A program made the position numbers and the translations under genes. From JACVRW01 sp963734365 (GTDB taxonomy: Bacteria; Actinomycetota; Thermoleophilia; Solirubrobacterales; Thermoleophilaceae), in assembly GCA_963734365.1 (NCBI GenBank), contig CAVTGV010000002.1, positions 481,033 through 545,032 of the forward strand: a stretch of 64,000 bases of DNA. The letters run 5' to 3'. The notes beneath the pieces are model-generated. The model was given only the letters and a program-made list of their open reading frames with translations, did not search any database and was not told the origin of the DNA. This document shows positions 9,282-17,917 of the stretch, piece after piece (position 1 is the stretch's first letter; each line of letters starts with the position of its first letter).

Positions 9282-10493
9282 CTAGCGCGTGTTCTGCTGA
9301 ATGAAGTCCCGCAGCTCCTGGATCTGCTGCTCCACGTTATTGGCATCCGGCGCCTGGGCGCCGCTGCCGCCGCCGGTGGAGCTAAGCGCGATCACCACCA
9401 CCACCACGGCGACCAGCACCGCGAGCAGCGCCAGGAAGATCCCCCAGCGGCGACGGGTCGCCGCGCGGCGCAGCTCGCGGGGGTCGCGCTCGGCGCGGGC
9501 CGGAGCGCGTGCGGGCGCGGGCGCGGGCTCGCGGGGGGCGACCGGCGTGGGCGGCACCACCCGTGTGCTCGACAGCGCCCGCGTGGCCGCCGTGGCGTCG
9601 AGCGCGCGGGTGGGATCGAGGTCGCTGTCGCCGATCGCCAGCCGGCGGGTGATCTCGGTGGTCTCCCCGTGCAGCCCGGCCTCGAGCGCCTTGGCCATGT
9701 CCAGGGCCGACGGGTAGCGCGCGCCCGGGTCGGGGTCGAGCGACACGCGCACCGCCAGGTCGAGCGCGTGCGGCACCTCGGGCCGGTAGTCGGACAGCGG
9801 CCGCACCGGGTCCTGCTGCTGCTTGAGCGCCAGCTCGGTGAGCGAGGCGTACTCATGCGGCAGCCGCCCGGCCAGGAACTGGTACGCGCACACCCCGAGG
9901 GAGTAGATGTCGGACGCCGGGCCGGCCTCGTCGCCGCGGGCCTGCTCGGGCGACAGGTATGCAGCCGTGCCGAGGATCGAGCCCACCTGCGTGATGCGAG
10001 TCTGCTCGGCGGCCTTGGCGATCCCGAAGTCGGCCAGCTTCGTCAGGAAGGAATCCTGGGTCACCAGCAGGTTGCCGGGCTTCACGTCGCGGTGGATCAC
10101 CCCGGCACGGTGGGCGTAGTCGAGGCCGTGACAGGCGTCGCGCACCACCTGCACCGTGTCGCCGATGTCGAGCTCCTTCTGCTCGCGAAGGAGGTTGGCG
10201 CACGAGGGGCCGTCCACGTACTCCATGACGATGTAGTGGCGCTGGCTCTCGGGATCCTGGCCGGAGTCGAACACCTGGACGATGTTCGGGTGCTGCAGGC
10301 GGGCGGCGGACAGGGCCTCGCGACGGAAGCGGGCCACGAAGGCGTCGTCGTCGGCCAGGTGCTCGGCCAGCAGCTTGACGGCCACCGGCCGCTCGAGGAC
10401 GGTGTCGTTCGCCTTGAAGACGGTCGACATGCCGCCCGCGCCGAGACGGCTCTCGATCACGTAGCGGTGGGCGACCTCGGTGGGAGGGCTCAT
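9282..10493 (-). CDS. Serine/threonine protein kinase, membrane-anchored
   Basis: This 403-residue PknB-like kinase has a glycine-rich loop LGAGGMSTVF, the ATP-binding lysine 40 in VAVKLL, catalytic IHRDVKPGN (Asp136), DFG at about 155-157 and SPEQARG. An Ala/Pro-rich linker leads to one transmembrane helix at about 345-368. A short extracellular tail of about 35 residues is rich in Asn/Gln, with no PASTA repeats. It starts with ATG inside a 4-base overlap with the upstream lipoprotein gene, so the two are probably co-expressed and may form a sensor pair. The ligand is unknown. Confidence 0.93.
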   Translation of the reverse strand: MSPPTEVAHRYVIESRLGAGGMSTVFKANDTVLERPVAVKLLAEHLADDDAFVARFRREALSAARLQHPNIVQVFDSGQDPESQRHYIVMEYVDGPSCANLLREQKELDIGDTVQVVRDACHGLDYAHRAGVIHRDVKPGNLLVTQDSFLTKLADFGIAKAAEQTRITQVGSILGTAAYLSPEQARGDEAGPASDIYSLGVCAYQFLAGRLPHEYASLTELALKQQQDPVRPLSDYRPEVPHALDLAVRVSLDPDPGARYPSALDMAKALEAGLHGETTEITRRLAIGDSDLDPTRALDATAATRALSSTRVVPPTPVAPREPAPAPARAPARAERDPRELRRAATRRRWGIFLALLAVLVAVVVVVIALSSTGGGSGAQAPDANNVEQQIQELRDFIQQNTR

Positions 10494-11041
10494 CCCTCGT
10501 CTCCCTGGGGGGCGAGGATCCCGCCGCCCTGGTCGGTCGTCCCATCGCCCGTGCTAGGGGGCTCCTCCTCTGGCGTGGTCGGCGTGGTCGGCGTAGTTGG
10601 CTCCGTCGGCACGGTGTCGGGGTTCGTCGGGACGGTCTCGGTCGTGGTCGTTTCCGTCTCGGTGTCCGTCGTCGGGGGCTCCACCGGAGTGGTGTTGGTG
10701 TCGGTGTCTGTCTCGTCCTCGAGCTCGGCGCAGCGCTCGTCCACGAGCTCGAACAGCCGGTCGAAGCCCTGCTGCAGGGCGTCGCGCACGTCCTGGTCCA
10801 CGTCGCCCGGCAGGCCGTCGATGGCGTCCTGAATCGGCTTTGTGTTGGGATCCGTAGCCGAGTCACTCACGTCACGGCAGGCACCAACGCTCCCGTTGGC
10901 GATGCGATCGGCCACCGAATTCAGCTCGCCCTGGAGGACGGTCGCCGAGTCGGCGGGAATCGGCTCCCCCTCCTCATCCGAGCCGCAGCCGGCGGCCACC
11001 AGGCAGCCGCCGAGCAGGGCGAGGAGGGCTATGTGCTTGAC
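10490..11041 (-). CDS. Small exported lipoprotein with Thr/Pro/Glu-rich tail
   Basis: The start is a GTG at 11041 giving the signal KHIALLALLGGCLVAAGCGS, which ends in a lipobox (LVAAGC) for lipid attachment. A longer frame upstream exists but would overlap the phosphoesterase gene and bury the signal peptide. The mature part (about residues 25-110) is predicted helical with three cysteines. It is followed by a low-complexity tail full of Thr, Pro, Glu and Asp (about 115-183), probably an extended wall-spanning segment. It overlaps the kinase start by four bases and may be its surface partner. No family was recognised. Confidence 0.8.
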   Translation of the reverse strand, partial: VKHIALLALLGGCLVAAGCGSDEEGEPIPADSATVLQGELNSVADRIANGSVGACRDVSDSATDPNTKPIQDAIDGLPGDVDQDVRDALQQGFDRLFELVDERCAELEDETDTDTNTTPVEPPTTDTETETTTTETVPTNPDTVPTEPTTPTTPTTPEEEPPSTGDGTTDQGGGILAPQGDEG

Positions 11042-11046
11042 GGGTC

Positions 11047-11778
11047 TCAATGTCCTAGGTGGAGCCGGCTGGCCAGGTCCTGGGGGAGTCCGGCCCTTTC
11101 GATGGCGGCCGCGGCCTCTTCGATCGGGTACTCGACCCGGCGCCATGTCGCGGTCCACCCCTCTCTGTCTAGCAGGAGCCACGCGGCCCGCGGGTCACCA
11201 TCCCGCGGCTGGCCCACGCTTCCGGGGTTCAGGAGCCACTCGCCCTCGGCGGCACTCGCCTTCTCCCCGGCCCCGGCCTGCCCGCCTTCGAGCTCGCCGT
11301 CCGTGTCGCGCCGGAACCAGAGCGCCAGGTGGGAATGGCCCACCACGGCCACCCTGGCGTTCATCGCGTCCATGCACTCCTCAGCCTGCCAGTCCGAGAG
11401 CACGTACTCCCAGATCGGGTCGCGGGGGCTGGCGTGGTAGAGGGCGGGCTCGAGCTCCGGGTCGCTGGGGGGCCGCCCGCGCAGGAAGTCGAGCGTCTCG
11501 GCCGAGATGTTCTCGCGCGTCCAGAGCGCGGCCTCGGCGGCGTGCTCGGAGAAGTCGGCGATCGAGATCTCTTCGGTGACCACGAGGTCATGGTTGCCTG
11601 CGAGGCAGACGTCGCAGTGCTCGCGAGCCAGCGCGACGCAGGCATCTGGCTGCGCGCCGTAGCCCACCAGGTCGCCCAGGCACCAGATCGCGTCGACACC
11701 CTCGTCCCGGACATCGGCGAGCACCGCCTCGAAGGCGGGCAGGTTGCCGTGCACGTCCGAAAGAAGAGCAATACGCAT
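11047..11778 (-). CDS. Metallophosphoesterase, YfcE/ApaH-like (calcineurin fold)
   Basis: The dimetal-site motifs appear in order: LSDVHGNLPA, WCLGDLVGYG, AGNHDLVV and VGHSHLALW, then a LNPGSVGQPRDGDP end typical of small YfcE-type phosphodiesterases. The start is ATG at 11778, because the conserved fold begins immediately with MRIALLSDVHG and only 25 bases separate it from the divergent M48 gene. The product is 243 residues. It is the first gene of a minus-strand unit with the lipoprotein (5-base gap) and the kinase. The substrate is unknown. Confidence 0.9.
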   Translation of the reverse strand: MRIALLSDVHGNLPAFEAVLADVRDEGVDAIWCLGDLVGYGAQPDACVALAREHCDVCLAGNHDLVVTEEISIADFSEHAAEAALWTRENISAETLDFLRGRPPSDPELEPALYHASPRDPIWEYVLSDWQAEECMDAMNARVAVVGHSHLALWFRRDTDGELEGGQAGAGEKASAAEGEWLLNPGSVGQPRDGDPRAAWLLLDREGWTATWRRVEYPIEEAAAAIERAGLPQDLASRLHLGH

Positions 11779-11803
11779 TGGGAGCCTTCTACGATGTGGC
11801 GGG

Positions 11804-13036
11804 ATGGGGCGTTTGCGGCTGCCGCTGGCGATCCTGGTGGCGGTGGCCGCCGCCGGTGCTGCCACATTCCTGCTTCGACCGCGCAGCGGCATGATCGACC
11901 CCGCGCCGGTCGACGTCCAAGCGTACTTCACGGCCTTTCAGCTCGATCGAGCCGAGGATTTCCGCAGCCTCCAGCGCGTGCTGGGGCTCGGAGGGCTCGT
12001 GATGAGCACCGGCGCGCTCGTTCTGCTGGCCTGGCGCCCACCGCGCGCCCTGTTCGAGCGCCTCGGGCGGCGGCCCCTGCTCGGCGCCGCGGCCACCGGA
12101 GCGGGGATATCCCTGCTGCTCGTGGTGGTGGGGCTCCCGCTCTCCGTCTGGCGCCGCGAGCGCGCTATCGACGTGGGGCTGGCCACGCAGTCCTGGCCCG
12201 ACTGGGCGTCGGACCTGCTGCTGTCGGCGGCCATAAACGCCGCCTTCGCTGCGGTGGGCGGCCTGCTCGCGCTCGCGCTGGTGCGCCGCTTCCGCCGCAA
12301 CTGGTGGGCGCCGGCGGCCGTGATCGTGGTGGCCTTCGGGGTGTTCACGATCTGGCTCTATCCGGTCCTGGTCGACCCTCTCTTCAACGACTTCAAGAAG
12401 CTGCCACCGGGCCCGGTGCGCCAGGACGTGCTGCAGCTCGCCCGCAAGGCGGGAGTGGACGTGGGGGAGGTCTACCGAGTCGACGCGAGCCGCCGGACCA
12501 CGGCGGCCAACGCCTACGTGGGCGGCCTCGGCCACAGCAAGCGAGTGGTGCTCTACGACAACCTGCTCAGCTCGTTCCCGCGCGATCAGGTGCGCCTGGT
12601 GGTGGCGCATGAGCTCGGCCACCAGAAGCACAACGACCTCCCGCGCGGGCTGCTCTGGCTGGCCATCGTGGCGCCCGCCGGCACGCTGCTGGCCCAACGG
12701 CTGGCCGAGCGCTTCGCCCGCCGCTTCGGAATGGAGGACCCGGACGTCAAGCCGGGGCCCGTGGTGATTCCCGCCGTGGCGCTCGCCGTGTCCCTGGTGG
12801 CCCTCGGGCTCGGCTGCGCGTCGAACGTGCTCTCGCGCCAGGTCGAGGGCCGCGCGGACGTGTTCGCTCTCAACCTCACCCGGGATCCGGCCTCGTTCGT
12901 CCAGTTCGAACGGCGCCTCGCCCTGCGCAACATCACCGATCCGGACCCGCCGCAGCTGTTTCACCTGCTGTTCGACACCCATCCCACCATCAGCGAGCGC
13001 ATCGGCTACGGCGAGGCGTGGAAGAAGCGCGAGTAG
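11804..13036 (+). CDS. M48 (Ste24-type) integral membrane metalloprotease
   Basis: This 410-residue protein has five or more hydrophobic helices and the zinc motif HELGH at residues 269-273, followed by the third ligand in the EGRAD segment near 340. The N-terminal five-helix part with a soluble loop resembles CAAX-processing Ste24 proteases rather than the shorter HtpX. The chosen ATG at 11804 lies after GGCGGG and opens a membrane helix. The start of the divergent phosphoesterase gene is only 25 bases away, so their promoters must overlap. It probably acts in membrane protein quality control. Confidence 0.9.
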   Translation: MGRLRLPLAILVAVAAAGAATFLLRPRSGMIDPAPVDVQAYFTAFQLDRAEDFRSLQRVLGLGGLVMSTGALVLLAWRPPRALFERLGRRPLLGAAATGAGISLLLVVVGLPLSVWRRERAIDVGLATQSWPDWASDLLLSAAINAAFAAVGGLLALALVRRFRRNWWAPAAVIVVAFGVFTIWLYPVLVDPLFNDFKKLPPGPVRQDVLQLARKAGVDVGEVYRVDASRRTTAANAYVGGLGHSKRVVLYDNLLSSFPRDQVRLVVAHELGHQKHNDLPRGLLWLAIVAPAGTLLAQRLAERFARRFGMEDPDVKPGPVVIPAVALAVSLVALGLGCASNVLSRQVEGRADVFALNLTRDPASFVQFERRLALRNITDPDPPQLFHLLFDTHPTISERIGYGEAWKKRE

Positions 13037-13048
13037 GCTGCCCCGCCC

Positions 13049-14236
13049 GTGAGCCGGCGTGAACTGATCGAGCGAGTCGTCACCGAGCTCGCCTCGTACG
13101 AGCGACCCTCGGCCTCCGACGGCGAGCGACGCGCCGCCGAGTGGCTGGCCGGGGAGCTGCGCGAGGCGGGCTGCCGCGACGTCCGCGTCGAGGAGGAGCG
13201 GGCTCACGGCGGCTACTGGTGGCCGCTCGGTCTACTGAACGCCGGAGCCGCCCTCGCTGCCCTCGTGGGTGGGCGGCGCGGCGCCGCCCTGGCCGGCACC
13301 GTGGCGGCGGCCGCCGTTTACGACGACGTGAGCGGCGGCCGGCTCTGGTTTCGCCGTCGTGCTCTCCCGCACCGCCCCACCTACAACGTGGTGGCCGAGG
13401 CGGGCGACCCCGACGCCGAGCGCACGATCGTCTTCGTGGCCCATCACGATGCCGCCCACAGCGGGCTGATCTTCCATCCCGCGCTGCCGCGAACGGCGAT
13501 GGAGCACATGCCCAGGCTGCACGCGAAGGCCGACCAGAGCGTGCCGATCCTGTTCGGTGTCTTTCTCGGCCCGCTCCTGCTGGCCCTCTGGGGCTTGCTC
13601 GGCCTGCGCCTGCTGCGTGCCGCCGGCCTGTTCTTCTCCGTGGGAGCCGGTGCCGTGATGGCGAACATCGGCACCAGCCGCGTGGTGCCGGGGGCCAACG
13701 ACAACCTGAGCGCGGTGGCCACCGTCGTCGCGCTGGCTCATCACCTACGCCAACACCGACCCCGCGGCGTGCGAGTGCTCCTTCTCTCGACTGGCTCGGA
13801 GGAATCCTTCATGGAGGGCATGCAGGCGTTCGGCCGCCGCCACTTCGCGGACCTCGACCGCACCAGCACCGAGTTCGTCTGCCTCGAGTGCGTGGGCTCC
13901 CCGGAGCTCTGCGTGGTGGAGGGGGAGGGGATGCTCAAGATGCGCTGGTACACGGACGGCTCCCGCGAGCGGCTGGCCCGCGCGGGCGCGGACGCCGGGG
14001 TGCCCCTGCGGCGCGGCCTGCGAACCGTGGCGGCCACCGACGGGCTCATCTCATTGCGTGCCGGCTACCCCACCTGCACTCTCGGCGCGGTGGACCACAC
14101 GAAGTTCCCCTCCAACTACCACTGGCCCACGGACACGCCCGAGAACCTCAACTGGTCGAGCATCGAGGATGCCATCGCGGTGTGCGAGGAGTACGTGCGC
14201 GGCCGCGAGCTGCCGCCCGCGGCGGGTCCGGCCTAG
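13049..14236 (+). CDS. M28-family zinc peptidase with membrane segments
   Basis: Peptidase M28 features are the metal ligands in FVAHHDAAHSG, GANDNLSAVA and STGSEESFMEG, and a late histidine in SNYHWPTDTPEN. The N-terminal half contains a hydrophobic stretch (about 58-92), and a second pair of helices lies near 165-205, so the protein is likely membrane-associated with its catalytic domain interrupted by helices. It starts at GTG 13049, 12 bases after the M48 gene, suggesting a protease operon. The 3' end overlaps the convergent DUF3467 gene by four bases. Confidence 0.85.
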   Translation: MSRRELIERVVTELASYERPSASDGERRAAEWLAGELREAGCRDVRVEEERAHGGYWWPLGLLNAGAALAALVGGRRGAALAGTVAAAAVYDDVSGGRLWFRRRALPHRPTYNVVAEAGDPDAERTIVFVAHHDAAHSGLIFHPALPRTAMEHMPRLHAKADQSVPILFGVFLGPLLLALWGLLGLRLLRAAGLFFSVGAGAVMANIGTSRVVPGANDNLSAVATVVALAHHLRQHRPRGVRVLLLSTGSEESFMEGMQAFGRRHFADLDRTSTEFVCLECVGSPELCVVEGEGMLKMRWYTDGSRERLARAGADAGVPLRRGLRTVAATDGLISLRAGYPTCTLGAVDHTKFPSNYHWPTDTPENLNWSSIEDAIAVCEEYVRGRELPPAAGPA

Positions 14237-14556
14237 GTCGACTCCGCGGCGCCGCCTCCGCCCGGGCCCTCGCCGAACTCGGGCAGGTCACGGATCCCCT
14301 CACGGGTCTGCCATTTGTCGAAGTTGTCCTGCATGGCATCGATCAGCTCACGCATGAAGCGCGGCGACAGGTTCACCCGTGAGACCACCACGCCCGGCAC
14401 CTCGCCCTCGTCGACCTCGTGGTCGACCCGCGCGAAGGTGATGGTGAACTCGTAGTCGGAGTGGGAGACGTTGGCGAAGTTGGCGTAATGGCCGGCCATC
14501 GTCTCCGGGTCGGTGTGGATGTTGAAGTGGCGCTCGCTGTCGTCTTCGTCAGGCAC
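14233..14556 (-). CDS. DUF3467 family protein
   Basis: This 107-residue protein has the DUF3467 pattern: AGHYANFANVSHSDYEF, then GVVVSRVNLSPRFMRELIDAM. The family is widespread and uncharacterised; members are small soluble proteins with a beta-rich core. The acidic N-terminus and Gly/Glu tail are likely disordered. Translation starts at a GTG, 22 bases from the divergent rlmH start. Confidence 0.85.
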   Translation of the reverse strand: MPDEDDSERHFNIHTDPETMAGHYANFANVSHSDYEFTITFARVDHEVDEGEVPGVVVSRVNLSPRFMRELIDAMQDNFDKWQTREGIRDLPEFGEGPGGGGAAEST

Positions 14557-14578
14557 GGGCGTAGTATCGCACCCGCCA

Positions 14579-14983
14579 ATGCGGATCTCGGTGATCGCCG
14601 TCGGCCGCCTGCGGCCTCCCTATCAGGACGACGTCGAGCACTACCGCAAGCTGCTGGGCGGCCACGCCCGGATCGAGCTCGTGGAGGTGCGCGAGGACGA
14701 GAAGGTGCCGCCGCGCATCCCGGAGAGGGCGTTCACCGTATTGCTGGCGAGCGACGGCCGCAGCCTCGATTCCGTGGAGCTCTCGCGCTGGCTCGAGGAC
14801 CGTCGCCAGTCCGGGCGCGACCTCTGCTTCGTGATCGGAGGGCCGCGCGGTCTCGAGCTCGAGGTGGACATGCGGCTCTCGCTCGGACCCATGACGCTTC
14901 CCCACCAGCTGGCCCGCGTCGTCCTGCTCGAGCAGCTCTACCGCAGCCACAAGATCCTCGCCGGCGAGCCCTACCACTATTAA
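14579..14983 (+). CDS. rlmH: 23S rRNA (pseudouridine1915-N3)-methyltransferase
   Basis: This small SPOUT methyltransferase modifies pseudouridine 1915 in helix 69 of 23S rRNA. The fold runs from MRISVIAVGRL to a C-terminal knot with FVIGGPRGLE, LSLGPMTLPHQLAR and the conserved end LEQLYRSHKILAGEPYHY. At 134 residues it is somewhat short of the E. coli 155 but complete. The start is ATG 14579, where the domain begins. It is followed after 11 bases by argS. Confidence 0.94.
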   Translation: MRISVIAVGRLRPPYQDDVEHYRKLLGGHARIELVEVREDEKVPPRIPERAFTVLLASDGRSLDSVELSRWLEDRRQSGRDLCFVIGGPRGLELEVDMRLSLGPMTLPHQLARVVLLEQLYRSHKILAGEPYHY

Positions 14984-14994
14984 TTGGGGTCACG

Positions 14995-16596
14995 ATGGAT
15001 CCCGTAGCCGAGCTGTCCAAAGAGGTCGAGCAGACCGCCGCCGAGCTGGCCCCCAACGGTGAGCGCAGCCGGCCCAAGCTCGACCGTCCCAAGCAGGCCG
15101 GGTTCGGCGACTACTCGAGCAACGCCGCAATGCTGCTGGCGCCGACACTCGGTGAGCCTCCGCGCGACATCGCCGCCCGCCTGGGCGAGTCACTGGGCGA
15201 GCGGCTGGGACAGTCGGTCGACCGAGTGGAGATCGCAGGACCCGGCTTCCTCAACCTGTTCATGGCCGACCGCTGGTACCTCGAGGCGCTGGCCACCATG
15301 CTGGAGGCGGGGCGGGAGTTCGGCCGAGGCGGGCAGAGCGAGCGCGTCCAGGTCGAGTTCGTGTCCGCCAACCCCACCGGTCCGGTGACCGTGGCCTCCG
15401 CGCGCCACGCCGCCTACGGCGACTCCCTCTCGCGCATCCTGGAACAGGCCGGCAACGAGGTCGAGCGTGAGTACTACGTGAACGACGCCGGCACCCAGGT
15501 GCGGAAGTTCGGCGAGGCGATCAGGGCCCGGGCCCGGGGCGAGGAGCCCGAGGAGTACGCCGGGGAGTACGTGCGCGAGCTCGCCGACCGGATCCCGGGC
15601 GCGTCCGACGCCGACCCGGTGGAGCTCGCCCGGCGCGGGATCGCGCTGCTGCTCGAGGGCGTGGAACGCACCCTCGCCCGCTTTCGGGTGCACATGGACC
15701 GCTACTTCCACGAGAGCTCGGTGGAGCCGAGCCGGATCGAGGAGGTGCTCGGAGCCCTGGACGGCGTCTACGAATCGGAGGGCGCGCGCTGGCTGCGCAC
15801 CACCGACGACGGCGACGACAAGGACCGTGTGCTGCGCCGCTCGAACGGAGAGCTCACCTACTTCGCCACCGACATCGCCCATCACGCGGACAAGCTCACG
15901 CGCGGCTGCAATCACTGGATCAACGTGCTGGGCTCGGACCATCACGGCTACGTCAGGCGCATAAAGGCGGCTTGGCGGCGGCTCGGCGGCGATCCCGACG
16001 CCTACGAGGTCGTGATCATGCAGTTCGTGAACCTGCTCGAGGGGGGCAAGCCGGTTCAGATGTCGAAACGCGCCGGGGCGATCGTCACGCTCGACGACCT
16101 GATCGACGACATCGGGGTGGATGCCGCCCGCTGGTTCCTGCTCTCCCGCAGCCACGACACCCGCATCGACCTCGACCTCGAACTGGCGCGGCGGCAGTCC
16201 CAGGACAATCCCGTCTACTACGTGCAGTACGCCCACGCCCGGATCGCCTCGATCCTGCGCAAGGCGGGCGACGAGCGTGTGGAGGCCGCTCTGCGCGCCG
16301 ATCTGCGCGGCAGCGCGGAGAGCTTTCACCCGTCGGCCCGGGCGCTGGTCAAGCGGCTGCTCGAGCTGCCGGAGGCGGTGCGCGACGCGGCCGAACGGCG
16401 GGCGCCGCACCGGATCACCGCCTACGCCACCGAGACCGCACAGGAGTTCTCGGCCTTCTACCGGGACTGTCGCGTGGTGGGGGCCGCCGAGGAGGGCGGT
16501 GACGAGGACGTCCGTCTCGCGATCTCCGTGATGGCCAAGCGGGCGCTCGCTCGGTCGCTCGACCTGCTCGGGGTCGACGCGCCCGACGCGATGTAG
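14995..16596 (+). CDS. argS: Arginyl-tRNA synthetase
   Basis: This class I synthetase charges tRNA-Arg. Its motifs include VSANPTGPVTVASARHAAYGD, where the HIGH-type signature reads SARH, REYYVNDAG, and the KMSKS-equivalent VQMSKRAG. The N-terminal Add-1 domain is present and short, and the C-terminal anticodon-binding (DALR) domain ends at RALARSLDLLGVDAPDAM. It has 533 residues from ATG 14995, close to the usual 550-580. The start lies 11 bases after rlmH. Confidence 0.95.
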   Translation: MDPVAELSKEVEQTAAELAPNGERSRPKLDRPKQAGFGDYSSNAAMLLAPTLGEPPRDIAARLGESLGERLGQSVDRVEIAGPGFLNLFMADRWYLEALATMLEAGREFGRGGQSERVQVEFVSANPTGPVTVASARHAAYGDSLSRILEQAGNEVEREYYVNDAGTQVRKFGEAIRARARGEEPEEYAGEYVRELADRIPGASDADPVELARRGIALLLEGVERTLARFRVHMDRYFHESSVEPSRIEEVLGALDGVYESEGARWLRTTDDGDDKDRVLRRSNGELTYFATDIAHHADKLTRGCNHWINVLGSDHHGYVRRIKAAWRRLGGDPDAYEVVIMQFVNLLEGGKPVQMSKRAGAIVTLDDLIDDIGVDAARWFLLSRSHDTRIDLDLELARRQSQDNPVYYVQYAHARIASILRKAGDERVEAALRADLRGSAESFHPSARALVKRLLELPEAVRDAAERRAPHRITAYATETAQEFSAFYRDCRVVGAAEEGGDEDVRLAISVMAKRALARSLDLLGVDAPDAM

Positions 16597-16609
16597 GCTG
16601 CGCCGCCTG

Positions 16610-17914
16610 ATGAGACCCTGCCTCGGCCTCGCCCTGATCTGCGCGCTCGCCCTGCCGGGCACGGCTGCCGCCGCCGACCGCTACATCCCGATGAAGGCGC
16701 CCTCCGCGCCGGGGCCGGCGAGGTACGACAAGGTCTTCGTGCAGCAGCTCGGGCCGGCAAAGGCGAAGAACGTGCTGGTGCTGGTGCCCGGAACCAACGG
16801 CGGGGCGGGCGGCATCACGCCGGTGGCCCGCGACATCGTCCGGCGTACGCCGGGCACGCAGGTATGGATCGTCGACCGGCGCGAGCAGGCATTCGAGGAC
16901 ACGTCGGTGTTCCGCACACGAGATCCCCAGCGAGTGCAGGACTACTACCTCGGCTTCAAATACCGGCGCACCGCCGGCACCGACGCCAAGTACGTGGCCG
17001 ATTGGGGACTGAAGGTGCAACTGGCCGACCTGCGCAGCGTGGTCCGCAGGGCCGGGCGGGGCGGCCGGCGGGTCTTCCTCGGCGGGCACTCCGCCGGGGC
17101 TTCCACCGCGGTGGCGTACGCGGCCTGGGACTTCGGCGGAAGGGCCGGGTACCGGGACATCGATGGCCTCGTGCTGATCGACGGCGGGCTGCGCGGCAGC
17201 TTCGACTCGGCGGATCTGGCTGACGCCAAGACCACCCTCGCGGACATCCGCAAGGGCAACGTCTTCCTCGACCTCCTCGGCCTGGGCCTGCCGGAGATCA
17301 ACGGGATCTTCGCCCAGGTGGGTGCCCTGTGGGCCTACGAGCGTCCGGATCAGCCGTCCGTACTTCAGGACTTCGCTCTGCTCCCCGCCTTCCTGAAGCC
17401 GAGCGTGCGCGTTACCAACGAGGCCGAGTTCGGCTTCGCCTTCGACGAGACCACCTCACCGCCGTCCCTCAGCCTCATTCACGTCCGCGCGGGGGAGCTG
17501 GCAGCGAGCGGAGACCCGCGCGGCTGGGAGGACGGCGAGCTCACGCCGATCCGGCGCCACGCGAAGGCCTACTCGGCCGACAGGCCGAACGCCACCGAGT
17601 GGTATTACCCGCGCCGCCTGGGGCTCGACATCGACGCCGCGAGCTCGCTGCAACCGACGCCGGCCGCGCGCTACCTCGGCCTTCGCATCCTGCACGCCAA
17701 GCAGATCGACGTCCCGCTCTACGCCTACAGCACGTCGCTGACCCGGGGCGCGGTGGCCCGAGGGGCGCGCAGCCTCGCGAAGCTGTCGCGGATCGCGCGG
17801 CCCACGGTGGTCGACGATCGCAAGGCCAGCCATCTGGACCCGCTCTCGGGTGCGCCGGACAGGAACCGCTTCTTGGCGACGGTCGTGCCGTTCCTCAAGC
17901 GCCACACGCGCTGA
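16610..17914 (+). CDS. Secreted alpha/beta hydrolase
   Basis: A clear signal peptide (LGLALICALALPGTAAA, cleavage near residue 22) precedes an alpha/beta hydrolase domain. The nucleophile elbow is GGHSAGAST, preceded by an oxyanion stretch LVLVPGTNGGAGG. Acid and histidine candidates lie in the C-terminal half, where KASHLDPL fits the catalytic histidine. It has 434 residues and no close family name. The fold suggests a lipase or esterase acting outside the membrane. It starts 13 bases after argS. Confidence 0.75.
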   Translation: MRPCLGLALICALALPGTAAAADRYIPMKAPSAPGPARYDKVFVQQLGPAKAKNVLVLVPGTNGGAGGITPVARDIVRRTPGTQVWIVDRREQAFEDTSVFRTRDPQRVQDYYLGFKYRRTAGTDAKYVADWGLKVQLADLRSVVRRAGRGGRRVFLGGHSAGASTAVAYAAWDFGGRAGYRDIDGLVLIDGGLRGSFDSADLADAKTTLADIRKGNVFLDLLGLGLPEINGIFAQVGALWAYERPDQPSVLQDFALLPAFLKPSVRVTNEAEFGFAFDETTSPPSLSLIHVRAGELAASGDPRGWEDGELTPIRRHAKAYSADRPNATEWYYPRRLGLDIDAASSLQPTPAARYLGLRILHAKQIDVPLYAYSTSLTRGAVARGARSLAKLSRIARPTVVDDRKASHLDPLSGAPDRNRFLATVVPFLKRHTR

Positions 17915-17917
17915 CGC

